Assembly: GCA_958496175.1 (NCBI GenBank)
Contig: OY292279.1
Location: 20,894,001 to 20,958,000, forward strand
Reading direction: 5' to 3'
Length of the DNA: 64,000 nt
DNA from: Sisyra terminalis
Taxonomy: Eukaryota; Arthropoda; Insecta; Neuroptera; Sisyridae
The translations under genes were made by a program, and so were the position numbers. The first letter of the stretch is position 1, and every line of letters begins with the position of its first letter. Shown here one piece after another: positions 36,481-47,960 of the stretch. The notes under the pieces were generated by a model, which was not told where the DNA came from, searched no databases, and saw only the letters and a program-made list of their open reading frames with translations.

Positions 36481-38721
36481 CCGTAATGAACTAGTAGAAC
36501 AGTATCTTTTTCGCCAGCTACTGAAATTTGATTGGCTTCTCGGCTTATAATAGGTGAAATATGGTCCTAGAGAACCAAATAAACCAAGGGTGTGAGTAGT
36601 GTTGTGGCTCTCCTCAAAAAAAAGTTCCCATTTGAGATTTTCAAGTGGAAGTTGGTAATCAATTCTTGAGATAGAGCTCTAAGATTTTTGGAAGTTTTGC
36701 TCCTAATTTAATTTTTGTATTACCTTCACTCTCATTTATATTATCAAAGAGTATTTGATAATATTTCTTTCTTTTGTAATTCATCCTTTCAGGCATTCCT
36801 GGTTCGTAGTGGGGGTTAGAATAATAGAATAACGGTTCAATGAGATTTTTATTAAAACACAATTATTTGGTTTGTGTTTTGAATAAGTTAAAGTTTAAAG
36901 GGGTAAAAAATATGGCAAAAATATTTTTTTTGTGAAACTCGATTGTTAAATTTATGTTACCATAATATTTCCATCCACAATACAAGAACCCCCTCAAAAA
37001 TTAAGGAAGTTCAAAGTTCGATTACCATTCTAAATTGAATACAAAGTTAAACCTAGAAATCACACGTGATTCAGCTATGCTTTTATATTATTCTGGTTGA
37101 ATATAGATTTTTCGTTTTTTTTTTCTCAACAGTTTAGTGAATTTAATCACAAAATTCTATTTAAATTAATAATTTTATTGATTAATTAAAAGTAGTCTAC
37201 TTGCATTATTACGTAAAGATACATTTAGATGCTTAAGTTTCTGGAACAAATTATATTTATGAAAAATTTATGGCTTTGACCTTATTGTGCCTCGATTCAT
37301 GTTCAAAATTACTATTTTCGCTGTTTTATCACTGCTCGTTTTAGAATAAGTATATGTATAACAGTTTCTAAAATCCACAACTTAATAGAATCATCAACAC
37401 TCACCATATATTACGAAAAAAAATATATATTTCCAATCTTTAAAAAAATTAAAAAAATATTTTCAGCTTAAAATTTTACTTACTGCTTATTTTTAAGCAC
37501 ACACAAAAAATTTGAAAACTTTATTTTTATTTGTTAAAATATTTTTTTTAGAAACATACGCTCTAAAAAAATATCTAACATGTAACGAGTACAATGTTAA
37601 GATACTCAATTTTTCAAATGTTCATTTTAGTCATTATTAGTAGTTTATTTTCACTGGATGTTTATTTTCTGAAACATAAGGCATTAAAGGAATTACAATA
37701 TAAATTATCATACAAAGGGCCGAAATTTTCCCTGAGAAATAGATTGATCATATTATTAAGATAGCTTTAGTAGGTGAATAGGCAATCATACAAATTTACT
37801 CTACACATATCACTACTCTAAGGTGAAAAACTAATGCTTGTTTTCTCAATTCTCCAAATAAAATTGTATGCACATATAAGATGAATGTCAATTTATAGAT
37901 GTAAAAATACCGGTTTTTAATGATAAGTCCACTATTATACCTATCAAACAATTCTTCGTACAAAAACATGGATGTGTGTGGATTCATGTAGGAATCTACT
38001 TAGGAAAGCATGGATTTAAGTGGATTCATTAGCATGGATTCATTTGAAAATAAAAAAATGAGGGTTGAAGTTCTATCTCGAGTTAGTTCTTCGTATATCG
38101 AGTTAGTCAACAATAAAAGAACATCATAACCTTATATTCAAAATCAAATTAAGATGTTTCTGACATCCGCTTACAATAAATTGCAAAGGATATTATGCTC
38201 TACGGTTTCACTTCTTGTCATCGATACCATGAGCTTCCATATGCTCACACAATTTCATAGGGAACGTTTCCGTTAGAACGTTGTTGGAAACCATATTTGT
38301 GTTATTTTTCATTGTTTTAAATATGCTTTTAATTTTCATTAAAGACAATTCATATCTTTGACCATGGAGGAAACCGATAATATACTTTTTCCTCCGTTTA
38401 CACTGGAGGACATAGTTAACTTTGTATTTCATTAATATATAAAAATATCATACATTAATAACAAAATAAATGAGCTTAATTTCTGGAAAGTATTTTTTCT
38501 GGAAAATACATTTATAACTAAATAAATGGACTAAATTTCTGGAAATTAATTTACAGTTTTATCAATTCTTTTTTTCCCACGAACGCTACTCATATAAAAT
38601 AATAAATCAGTCTCCCATGCTCCGCGGGTTGTTATCGGTTTTGGTCATTTTTTGCACCTATTCTTAAATATTTACCATTGTTTTAATTATGAAAAAATCA
38701 TATTTTACTATTTCAATTAAA
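36481..38721. other. AT-rich stretch, no gene called
   Basis: A 67-codon minus-strand frame at 36659-36862 (containing YYSNPHYEPGMPERMNYK) looks more protein-like than chance frames, but has no ATG at its start, no clear splice site and no family I recognise. Confidence 0.35.
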
Positions 38722-39316
38722 AAGTCCTCGACCAAGACGTGTAAAGATTTCCCATTGAAAATACACGGAAACTCTGATTTTTTATTTTTAAATTTCTATA
38801 TCTCAGCGGCATTTCATGGTATCGCTTTTACCGAAGATGGTTTTTTCTCAGAATTAAACGCTCTACAAAAGTGCCCATTGCGAAAAAGTCGTAACTCACA
38901 CCGGTGAGGTAGTACGGGCCACTGAACCTGATTTTTCCATAAAATTCGCGTTTTTTTTTTGCATTTATCTCGTAAATAACAAGAGCTACGGGAAAATTAT
39001 AAATAAAAAACTTGTAGAGAATTTGATTTCCTACAAAAAAGTTCCATAGACCAAATCGCGAAGATCAATATTAAACGAGATATTAAGCCTTGAATTTTAT
39101 GGAAAAATCAGGTTCAGTGGCCCGTACTACCTCACCGGTGTGAGCTACGACTTTGTCGCAATAGGCACTTTTGTAGAGCGTTTAATTCTGAGAAAAAACC
39201 ATCTTCGGTAAAAGCGATCCCATGAAATTCCGCTGAGATATAGAAATTTAAAAATAAAAATCAGAGTTTCCGTGTATTTTCAATGGGAAATCTTTACACG
39301 TCTTGGTCGAGGACTT
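38722..39316. mobile_element. 595-bp foldback element
   Basis: Two arms of about 225 bp (38722-38947 and 39092-39316) are near-perfect reverse complements: AAGTCCTCGACCAAGACG at the left outer end and CGTCTTGGTCGAGGACTT at the right, CCGGTGAGGTAGTACGGGCC and its inverse inside. A 144-bp centre itself has weaker inverted matches. TTAA occurs just outside both ends (TTAAAA on the left, AAAATTAA on the right), so a TTAA target is possible. The arms differ at only a few positions, so it is young or kept uniform. Confidence 0.8.
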
Positions 39317-40515
39317 AAAATTAATATTAAGGGCTCAAACTTTCAAAGATTTTTTTTTTTGGTATTTCCAACAAAATTTCACGATGGGACCAAAAAAAAA
39401 TAAAAAAAAAAAACATCCTAATATATACGCTTATTGGAGATACTAATATTATCTTTATCTTTATCACTATCATTATTAATAATTTTATTGGCTTGAATCT
39501 ATGAATATTTCAATGATCGATTTTAGATTGTTTCAAGGACAGGTTGAAACAACAGGGTTCAAGAAAAGCCATAAATTATCTTGGAAATATTTGATCCGAT
39601 TAATCAAGCGGGAGAAAAGTAATTACGAAATAACGCATGGCAATATAAAAATATGTTATAATTACACGTTATTTAAACTTGGTTTTTATATGGTTAAAAC
39701 ATTAAGTGAAAAACAAACTTTAATTTTACTTTTCTGCTGCACCTATTGAATTTTCATGCTCAATTATCAATTTATTTTAACATCGATTTGTAGTGTAATT
39801 GTTTATTGATTATAAATATCGATCAAAAAGTGAAGTAAAACATTTATGGCATTCATGGCAGCTACACAGAAAAAAGGTTCACTTGGTGCAAGAAAGAAAA
39901 TGTTGACAAAAATATTTTTGAGCAAGAAAAATTTTCTTGAGGCAAGAAAACTATACATATTTCAAATATTTTGAAATCATTTTAGTTTTCGAAAATATAT
40001 TCTTAAGTAACAAATGCATTGTTCTAACGGCTATGATTTTTTTTCTTTTTTAGTATTTTCTAGTTTCCCACAGAATTTGCCCAAAATGACGATTTTTATG
40101 GGAAAACACCGTAAGGTTAAAATAAAAATAATCTGATATTCCGACATTGATTGTACTAGATGTGGAAGTGAAATTTATAAGTGAACTTCCCAAAAAGTAC
40201 GTTGAAGCCAAATTTTTATTTATTTATTGATAGGTTAGATCCCAAAAATGATTTTAACTAAAAAATCTGTAACTGAGGGGTGCAACCCCCACTCCCCCAA
40301 TTGCTTTTGGAAATATATTTTTTTTCCATTACTACTTTTGAACCGAGCAAAACAAAAATAAAATAGTAATTATCAAATAAAAACTAATAAATTTCCTACA
40401 AAAATGGACCTAAATAATCACTTGTATGTGCCATAGTTAGCATGGAAATGACGGTTGAAAACATATGTATGTTAACATTTCCAAAAATCGTACTACGGTA
40501 TTATTGATCTGTTCA
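39317..40515. other. AT-rich stretch, no gene seen
   Basis: Contains the GAGGGGTGCAACCCCCACTC block at 40276-40295, similar to the GC palindrome at 23.4 kb. Otherwise nothing supported. Confidence 0.4.
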
Positions 40516-40805
40516 TACAATATTTGTCATATATTGTGGTTTTATTTATGTTATATAATTTACAAAATTAAACTTAAATGATAAACTTGAACCAAAGTTC
40601 AAACAAATGCGTTATTGACCAACTGCCCAGACACGTATTTCGATTGCCAGGCAAACTTCCTCAGTGGTCATCAAGCAGTATTGAAATACGTATTGGGGCA
40701 ATAAGTCAGAAATACATTTGTTTGAAATTTTGTTCTAATTTTATGTTCATAGTTTACTTTTGTAAAAAATGTTACTTAAATATAAGACCACAATATATTT
40801 CATAC
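40516..40805. repeat. hammerhead foldback repeat, copy 3
   Basis: The arms 40516-40610 and 40715-40800 are imperfect reverse complements sharing CAAACAAATG at the inner edge and CAATATAT plus GTGGTTTTATTTA-type sequence outside, as in copy 1. The minus-strand motif is well formed; the plus-strand one keeps only GAAATACGTAT. It abuts a different repeat at 40803. Confidence 0.65.
40626..40676 (-). ncRNA. hammerhead-ribozyme-like motif, best copy of family 1
   Basis: Minus strand: CTGAGGA (40664-40658), stem II GTTTG...CAATC, GAAA (40641-40638), TACGTG, then TC and TGGGCA. Stem I TGACCA/TGGGCA pairs at five of six positions. Against the 16.3-kb copy (TAACCA/TGGGTA), an A-U pair is replaced by G-C, a compensatory change. 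One extra base precedes stem II, as in all copies here. Confidence 0.6.
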
Positions 40806-41450
40806 TAGCAGAACCCAGCAGACGTTGTCCTGCCAGTTTATACTGTAATGACTGTTAATAAATAGCTTGAATTTAAAAATATGTTCTTCAAACATTAACC
40901 CCTTCGTTAGCAACCCATAGCATTCCTCGCTGTACCTATTATAGCTTACCTTCAAGATATAAATATTTCTCAATTAAGTTTTGAGCAAAATTGGTATACC
41001 TCAGAAAATCACTATACGATCGTAAATTAATAAGCCAGCAATAATTTTTTTATTAAGATTTTACTATTATTTTTATAAATATTTTTGGTAATATTTTTTT
41101 CTTTAGCAAATTTTTTGGGTATGTTAACCACAATTTTGCAGTAAAAAAATAATACAATAAACATGCACAATGAATACGTTAACCACTGCGCCAATGACCA
41201 ATGTTGATAATGTTTGTTAGAGTATAAAAATATGTATAATTCAAAAAGACAACTACTTTGCTAATAGACAAATTTTGTCACCGCTTTTCATATTTTTTTC
41301 TTATTTGGTTCGACTGTGAATCAAAATTATCCAGGATTCCACTCAAATGTACACAGAAAATTTCAACTCAATAGGTGCAGTGGTTTGGGAGAAGTTCAGG
41401 CCTGTACATACGTACAAAAGAATTATAAATCTAAATATATTGTTTAAACA
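40803..41450 (+). repeat. dispersed repeat with AGCAGACGTTGTCCTGCC head
   Basis: Begins AGCAGAACCCAGCAGACGTT and ends near a CAATAGGTGCAGTGGTTTGG / GAGAAGTTCAG block followed by GTACATACGTAC. The head resembles GACCCGGCAGACGTTGTCCTGCC-like repeats known to me from arthropod genomes, and the tail resembles the 3' ends of some LINE-related repeats. A second head lies at 63225. Confidence 0.5.
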
Positions 41451-42169
41451 GTATAACTGTTGAAAGTCAACGAAAAAAGTCTAACTTGAGACCATTGTTG
41501 TAATTTTCTAAAATTATTGACATTTTAGGAAAAAAACAGATTAAAATGCACATAGGAATCACTATGGGAATCCACCTAGGAATTCTCATGAATTCCTATA
41601 TGTTTCCTTTTTTTTGATAAGGATGATATAGAGATTACAAGTTTGTAACTGGTACCTAAAATAAAAACATTTTTCTTTTTAAATTTTCTATATTTTTCTT
41701 GACAAAATGGCTGCTCCTATATCTGAAAATTCTGGTCGGTTCTTATTTTTAGATTGCATTAGATAACTTTCAATAAAATAATTCAAAGATGCCAATTTTT
41801 TTTCAATTTTGAAACTTCTATTTGATTACATTTTGAAAACTTTTAGACTGTTTCAGTCATTTGGAAACTAATAAAGATTGGCTCGTTAACCCCATTTTCA
41901 ATGAAAGCATTCATTTAGGATTAATAGCTTCGAATTGTATTCAATTTGTTTATGTACCTTTTACATGATTTTTTCCGTTTCTTTATTCTATTGTATTGTG
42001 TGTGAAAATAGTGAATCTATTCATTTGCTTTGAATTGTTGGGAGGTTTAGAGTGGGATTTGATGGATTAAAAATTTGATGAAAAATATGGATTGAATTTT
42101 GAAGTTACATGTTTTTTCTTGTTGGTGGTATTAGTTTGGAATTATGTGTTTTGAATGCAAATTTTATGC
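41451..42169. other. AT-rich stretch, no gene seen
   Basis: Short iterated TAGGAATCAC / TAGGAATTC / GAATTCCTA strings at 41550-41605; otherwise nothing. Confidence 0.4.
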
Positions 42170-42580
42170 CGCCGATTTGGGCCGCAAAACGTCATCGTCG
42201 ACATCACAGCCGTGTCTTTTGAGGCTTTGAGGCGTCACAATCGCAATTTTCGATGGTCGGTTTGAGAGGAATACTAAAATATATGGTATATTCGACAGCG
42301 GCGCTACCACCTCCATTGCCACGGTTTCCACCACGTCGCTTTTCCCATCTTATAATAATAGGCATTCAGCTCTATAACTCAGTTGCTTTGGCTTGACTTT
42401 AGTCTGAAATATTGAACGGCTTACAAAAAACTTTCTGACGAGGTTTGACGTGCGTGATCGGGACACCCAACAATCAACAATCGTCACGTTTTAAATATAG
42501 ATCCAAGATTTTTACACGTAATTTGTCCATGTTGCTCTAGTCTAGTGGATTTGATTTGATTTTTTTGAATTTGCCGCGTT
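42170..42580 (+). promoter_or_regulatory. upstream promoter region of gene B
   Basis: This is the most G+C-rich continuous block of the window (GCCGCCGATTTGGGCCGC, GACAGCGGCGCTACCACC, CCACGGTTTCCACCACG). It carries ACGTCATCG and GGCGTCACAATCGC motifs; CGTCACAATCGC at 42233-42244 is identical to a site upstream of gene A. No TATA box is visible at the right distance from the initiators. Confidence 0.5.
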
Positions 42581-42615
42581 TCAGTGTTTCGATTCGTCGA
42601 CTAATTGTATCAGTT
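42581..42615 (+). promoter_or_regulatory. candidate initiators of gene B
   Basis: Two TCAGT elements: TTTCAGTG (TCAGTG at 42581-42586) and TATCAGTT (TCAGTT at 42610-42615). Either would give a 5' UTR of roughly 50 to 80 nt before the start codon at 42663. Confidence 0.45.
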
Positions 42616-42662
42616 GAGTGCATAGTTTTTGGTTACAAAAGGAAATAATCGGAAAAGCCATC

Positions 42663-42740
42663 ATGTCGGAAACAGTGGAAGAAAACTTCGAGGGCGAAAT
42701 TCGTCGGAAAGTAATTCGTACGAGTTACAAAATCGAAGAG
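42663..42740 (+). CDS. gene B: first coding exon
   Basis: The ATG in AGCCATCATGTCG (A at -3) opens a 26-codon frame starting MSETVEENFEGE and ending RTSYKIEE, then a strong donor GAG/GTAAAGT at 42741. Phase 0. The peptide is charged, with no signal sequence, so a cytoplasmic or nuclear protein is likely. Codons here use more G and C than the surroundings (GAG GGC, CGT CGG), unlike the chance frames. I do not recognise the protein; 26 residues are too few. The next exon is not identified; the intron runs at least several kb and holds the elements described to the right. Confidence 0.75.
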
Positions 42741-44256
42741 GTAAAGTCTTAAAATTAATTAAAAAAAAAATCGATTTGACAAAGTTTGAATGTTCGAGCT
42801 ATTTATATAGCAGTATTGGATTTTTCCGAGGCAAGTTTATAACATCCGTTTTTTAAGTAAACAGTCGTAAAACATTCGCCCTGAAAACTATTCGAGTGTT
42901 CGTTTGGCCTACGCCTTACGTAATTGTTGATTCTTCTTTATATTCTTGTCAAAAGCTAAATGAATCTTACAATTTTGTGAAGAAGCGTCATTTCCGTTGA
43001 TTATACGCTACACGCCGGCCAGACAATTTTTCTGCATTTTCGATTCACCTGTTGCCTCGTGTTATTTATGTTTTTCATATGTCCAAATGTGTTAGTAATA
43101 GTAGATTGAATGCAACTTATTAATAGACGATGTTTGAATGAAAATCTCGAGACATAGACTGATCCTAAATATAACACCGATTCTGACGTAGAATAAACAA
43201 TTTTTCCGTTCCTAAATCATCTTTTCATCTCAAAAAGAAAGAAATGCTTTCTTTAAAATTGTACCATATACAAATCATCTACTTACCTACTTTCATTAAA
43301 AAATACAAACCACATTGTACAGATTTACTTCTGTATTAATTATTTTAATGCTTCTTTTTATATAAAACCTTGATTAAGTTCTTAAACACTTAAGGGGCTA
43401 GTATTAATACATTTAATTTTTTGATTTTTTTTTAATAACTAATAACTCTCTGACATTTATTTATATTTTCTTAGTTAAATTTCCTTAGTTCAAAGAAAAA
43501 TGAATACAAAAAGTTAAAGACCACATCATTGTTTATAAAGCGGAAATCATAGTTCATCGATATTTTGAAAACTTTTTTTTGTGTTCGTTTTTAGAAATGT
43601 TATCATATTTAAGTCAATTAATAAAATTGGCAAAAGGAAGCAACCGTTTAAATATTTCTTAATAGCAATAGAAGGTCATGTTTCTTAACATTTTAAATAA
43701 TTTACAGTCTTTACGTTATCGCTGAAATTCGATAAGAAATGACAGCAATTGTAAATAAACATTTTAGATGTTATAAACTTTATTGGTATCAGTAAAAGAA
43801 GTCAATTTTAAGCCACAAAATTTAACATTTCCGAAAAAAAAAATTATTATTCCATTGTAACTATTGAACCATGCTATATAAATAAAATGGTTATTACCAA
43901 AAACCTGAACAAAGTGTCCACAAAAAAAGATTATTTTAGACTTTCCTTTATATATCATGATTAAAAACGAGAAAATGACTATTGAAAAATCATGTTACAC
44001 CATTGTCGATATTTCCAAAAATTATTTGCATCTTAGAAAAAATTAGGAACCAAATGATTTTCTTTCCTGAAAAATTTTTAAAACTAACTATATTTTAAGT
44101 AATGTTTCGTTGAGAATATTGTAGAATTCAACCCTGATATTTATCTTACGGTTTTAGCTATTATTTATTTGACGGATTCATTTGGATTAATGTGTCACAT
44201 ACAGATGATAAAAATCAGATCTCAGCTTTTATATTTTTTTAAATAAGAAGATAATT
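42741..44256. other. intron 1 of gene B, first part; no element seen
   Basis: Opens with GTAAAGT. A less AT-rich patch at 43000-43080 (CGCTACACGCCGGCCAG) is unexplained; the rest is AT-rich. Confidence 0.4.
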
Positions 44257-44500
44257 CAGGTTATTTAAGATCTTTTTGTTTTTTTGTTTTTTTATTTTTT
44301 ATTTAATATTTTATTATTTCAAAAAGCAACGTTTCGTTACTAATCGTAACTTCCTCAGGCTTCTTGATTTACTTACTTTGATAAATATTTAATTTTGTAA
44401 ATCAATAAGCCTGAGGAAGTTACGATTAGTAACGAAACGTTGCTTTTTGAAATAATAAAATATTAAATAAAAAATAAAAAAAAAGATCTTAAATAACCTG
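44257..44500. repeat. near-perfect palindrome with paired hammerhead-like motifs
   Basis: Arms 44257-44372 and 44397-44500 flank a 24-bp spacer. They match almost perfectly apart from length changes in A/T runs: both outer ends read CAGGTTATTTAAGATC and both inner parts AGCCTGAGGAAGTTACG. Each arm carries CTGAGGA, stem GTTAC/GTAAC with loop GATTA, and GAAACGTTGC, in opposite orientation (minus: 44358-44332; plus: 44411-44437). Confidence 0.85.
44404..44445 (+). ncRNA. hammerhead-like motif, family 2, plus-strand arm
   Basis: CTGAGGA (44411-44417), one extra A, GTTAC/GTAAC stem with GATTA loop, GAAA (44434-44437). The catalytic core strands are intact, but stem III and the cleavage triplet cannot be assigned with confidence. 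Confidence 0.45.
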
Positions 44501-44779
44501 GAGTTTCACATACAATTATAACAAATTTATTTTTTATGCAAGTATTTTTTTACTACAATAGTTGCAACTGACTACACCTGATTGTTCTCTAACTGCGGTC
44601 AACTTCTTTAATAGTGGATTAGACATACTCCAGAATGTTTTAACTTCCAGATTTTAACTTCCTTTTTTCTCTGAAATCAAAAATCTTCAAAGAAATATCT
44701 AGATCATTTTTATCTCATTGTACTGACCACTACCCTTTTATTTATTTACATGGTTATATGAGATCACAATGCGACGCCA
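44501..44779. other. intronic AT-rich stretch
   Basis: Nothing supported. Confidence 0.4.
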
Positions 44780-45290
44780 GATGCAATTAGGGATACATCA
44801 TGCTCTTTAAAAACATCGATATTTCTTAAAGTGAAATATTGAAGTTTATAAACGATACATCGATTTTTGTTGGTGGTTTTAATCACCATTTAAATATATT
44901 TATGTTCAATATTTCTTAAGCATTAAAATACGATACCGTAAAATTGTAAGCTGCGTCAATTCATAACCTAACATCATTAGATTACAGTTTGTCCTAACCC
45001 AGCCTATCGATAGTTAAAATCTCACGTGTTACATTAAATATAATTTGACGTTATTCACAAACTTAGGTATATAACTGAAAGAGGTATATATTTATGAGTG
45101 GAGCTGTAGGTTATGAACGGGTTGGAAAGTGGAGCAATGATAAAATATCGTTCATAAAACATCGCTCATGAAAAACGATGTACCATCGATGTTTTGGGTT
45201 CCAACATCGACGTTAAAACATTGATGCTTATGAACGATATATCAATGTTTGAAAAAATCGATGTATCGTTGGAATCCCCCTTCCACATAC
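44780..45290. mobile_element. probable hAT-like MITE with CATCGAT repeats
   Basis: Left end TAGGGATACATCATGCTC then AAACATCGATATTT; right end reads inward as GGGGGATTCCAACGATACATC then GATTTTTTCAAACATTGAT. Several CATCGATGTTT blocks occur in both orientations, as in hAT families with subterminal ATCGAT motifs. I could not find a matching 8-bp target duplication, so the boundaries are approximate. Confidence 0.45.
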
Positions 45291-47554
45291 ATATGCACTT
45301 ATTCATTTAAATCCTTGGTATGTAACAATATGTAGAATATATTTAAATCAACAACTTTGTGAAGAACATCGTCTCTCATCCCTTTCAAGATTCTTCAAAT
45401 TAGATTAGCCCATGTGTGTTTTTTTCATAAAACCTTTGTTACGGAAACAAAAAAATCTTATTGATTTCAATATTTTAAATAAAGCGGTCACTAAATTAAA
45501 GTTTTGTGCATTTAGTTCCAAAAACGTTACATTTCTAAAGACTTTATGGATCCCAAATAAAATTTTTAATGCCATCTGATTACTTTTATTGTAAAAAAAT
45601 GTTTTTGGTCGCTATAGTTAAATTCAATTCAACATCAACTTAACAATTATATAGATTTACAAATTAATTTCAAAGAGACATTAAACAGAGTCATTATGAT
45701 GACAAAAACAAAGCCATAAAATTTGGGAGAAAATTTATTTTCTTCATTATAATAAATTTTTGTTTGATTAATGACTTAAAAGGAGTAACCCTTATTGATG
45801 AATGAAACTAATTATTGCCTAACTGTTTAAAAATTTTTATAACGTGATTTTTATAATGTGCGAAATTTTTCAAAACTATTTATAAAATTTGTATGCTAAA
45901 CAAAAGTTTAAACCAACTGTAGTTTATCGTCGCCAATTTGTATTTTGTAATCATTTGCCAAGTTTATTTAAAAATACTACCTTAGTAAGTACATACCTAC
46001 TTTAAATATATTTAAACTCATTTAAACTTTTGGTGAAGCAATCTTTAAAGTTCAATTAGGGCAATTACTTAATTTTTATTTAAAGTTGAATGACAAATTA
46101 CAGAATGGAGGGATTGAACAAAACTATCTATTACATATACTTGAGCATTATTCAACTAAATTACTTGAAAATAGAATTTTAATTTTCAATTTGCAATATG
46201 CTAAAAAATAAAAAATTATAAAAAATAATAAACAATTCCAAAAATTGACAAAATTTGATTGTTATGAAAATAAGACGGACGCAGGAACAAAAAGTTTGAA
46301 AACCGCTGGTTTATCGGCTGTAATTTGACGATATTAAATCAACTACTTTGTTAAATTGTGCTGGATGATTTACATTCTGTTCCTTAATCAATCGTATTTA
46401 AAAAGATAATAAAAGAGAAGAAATGAAAATCTATTTTTATTAATAAACAAGAAATAAAAACCTAATTCAAGTCCAAACGCCAAATATAAAAAGATACTTT
46501 TTGTAAATTTTATAATAAATAAATTTTGTGTTCATTTTGACAGTTTTAAGACCCTCATGTAATCTTAAAATAATAAAGCCCGTTTGAGCAATCATTATTT
46601 ACGATTATTACAAACGAAATGAAAAACATTTTCGATTTTACTAAAGAAAAAATATATTTTTGAAAATTATATCACAGAAGAGTATCAATTTTTAAGTTAG
46701 CCAGTTTTGCTTAAACAACTAAGCCACTTTAAACCAACTAACTTTCTTTAATATATAGTTAATGTGAAAAGAATATTTTTAAATTAATAATCAGTTTTTG
46801 TGGATATATTTATTTGATTAAACTTTTAGGCGTCTGAAAATTTATAACACCTCAAAATATACATATAAAATGCAGTAAAAATAGTTTAATCATTTGGCAA
46901 AAAAGATTTTGGTTTATTGGCTATAAATTTTTAAATTTGCAAATGCAAAAATAATTTAAAACTCTTTTTTTTGTTTACATTCATTGAAGTATTTTTAGCT
47001 TTTTTGAAACGCCTAATGAAAATACAAAATTGATTTTGATCATTAACTGAATATCATAATAACTATATGAAATCAGTAGAGCCTGTTATTTTAGTGTTTA
47101 TTTTATAAGATAAGCATAACATTGTCCTGATGAGAATTTCGTTTCCCTTTGGTATAGCTTTTGGTTAATTTAGTTACTAAAAATAGCTCTACTGGGAATT
47201 TTTCAAGTGGTAAACAATAATATAAGAAATTATTCTTTTATTACTGCTTAGCACATTTTACCGGCTGTGAGTTTTGACTAAGTCAGTGCTTCGCTAACTT
47301 TTTGTATTTAACGTACATCTGCAAAACCAAGAATTTTTAGAAGTACGCCGTGAAAGAACAAAGCTATTTTAGCGACGGAATACTGTGAGAATTGACAAAG
47401 AAAAAGTGTTACATACGATAAATTTTAAGATCGAAATCGTCATCAGATTGTGTAGAAATAGTTTATCTTTATCGCGTATCCCTACTAAAAGATAAAGTAA
47501 GAGATAGAATGGGAGAGAAAAAGCTACCTACATGCACTCCAATTGGATGCATGT
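45291..47554. other. intronic AT-rich stretch, no gene seen
   Basis: No exon of gene B or mobile element recognised. Confidence 0.45.
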
Positions 47555-47955
47555 GTTTTTTCAGTTTGACGAAATTGGTTATTAGTTCCGTTACAACTCT
47601 GACTTGGTTCTTTTTGTGAGATTAAGTATGCAGTAGCTAGGTTCAGGGATGGTTTCCCCATAATTTTTTTCTCCGGTGGTGTTTTTCTATATTGATCAGT
47701 GATTTGTTTAATCCCATTCTTTGAAGGTATTTTTCGTTACCAATTTTGAATACCGAACACAAACTGTGGGCCTGTGTCCTGAATCCTTGACGGATAAAGG
47801 CTTTGGTTCTTTCATTGCCCGTAATACTTTTGTGACCTGGCACCCACCTTAAGGTTACCATGTTTTTGGTGGCCAAGCTTGTAAGGGTTTCCTTCCACTT
47901 TTCGATCACCTTGGATCTAGTGTATTCAACACAATTAGACTATCGGTGAATATGT
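47555..47955 (-). pseudogene. LINE RNase H domain fragment
   Basis: The minus strand reads IYIFTDSLIVLNTL (the TDS motif with a catalytic Asp), one frameshift and stop, then VIEKWKETLTSLATKN and VTLRWVPGHKSITGNER, matching the WVPGH..I.GNE.AD block of RNase H in R1/I/Jockey-type LINEs. The last catalytic Asp of that block is replaced (NERTKA instead of NE.AD.), and stops follow, so it is inactive. It abuts the EEP fragment on the opposite strand. Confidence 0.8.
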
Positions 47956-47960
47956 AGATT

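Noticed and set aside
36659..36862. 67-codon minus-strand frame with PHYEPGMPERMNYK
   Set aside because: Slightly protein-like, but it lacks an ATG at its start and an acceptor site, and I recognise no family.
38689..38907. 72-codon plus-strand frame
   Set aside because: It lies in one arm of the 595-bp foldback, whose other arm shows the same sequence inverted with no coding constraint.
42629..42856. 75-codon plus-strand frame over the gene B start
   Set aside because: It is out of frame with the well-supported exon 42663-42740 and runs into the intron without a donor.
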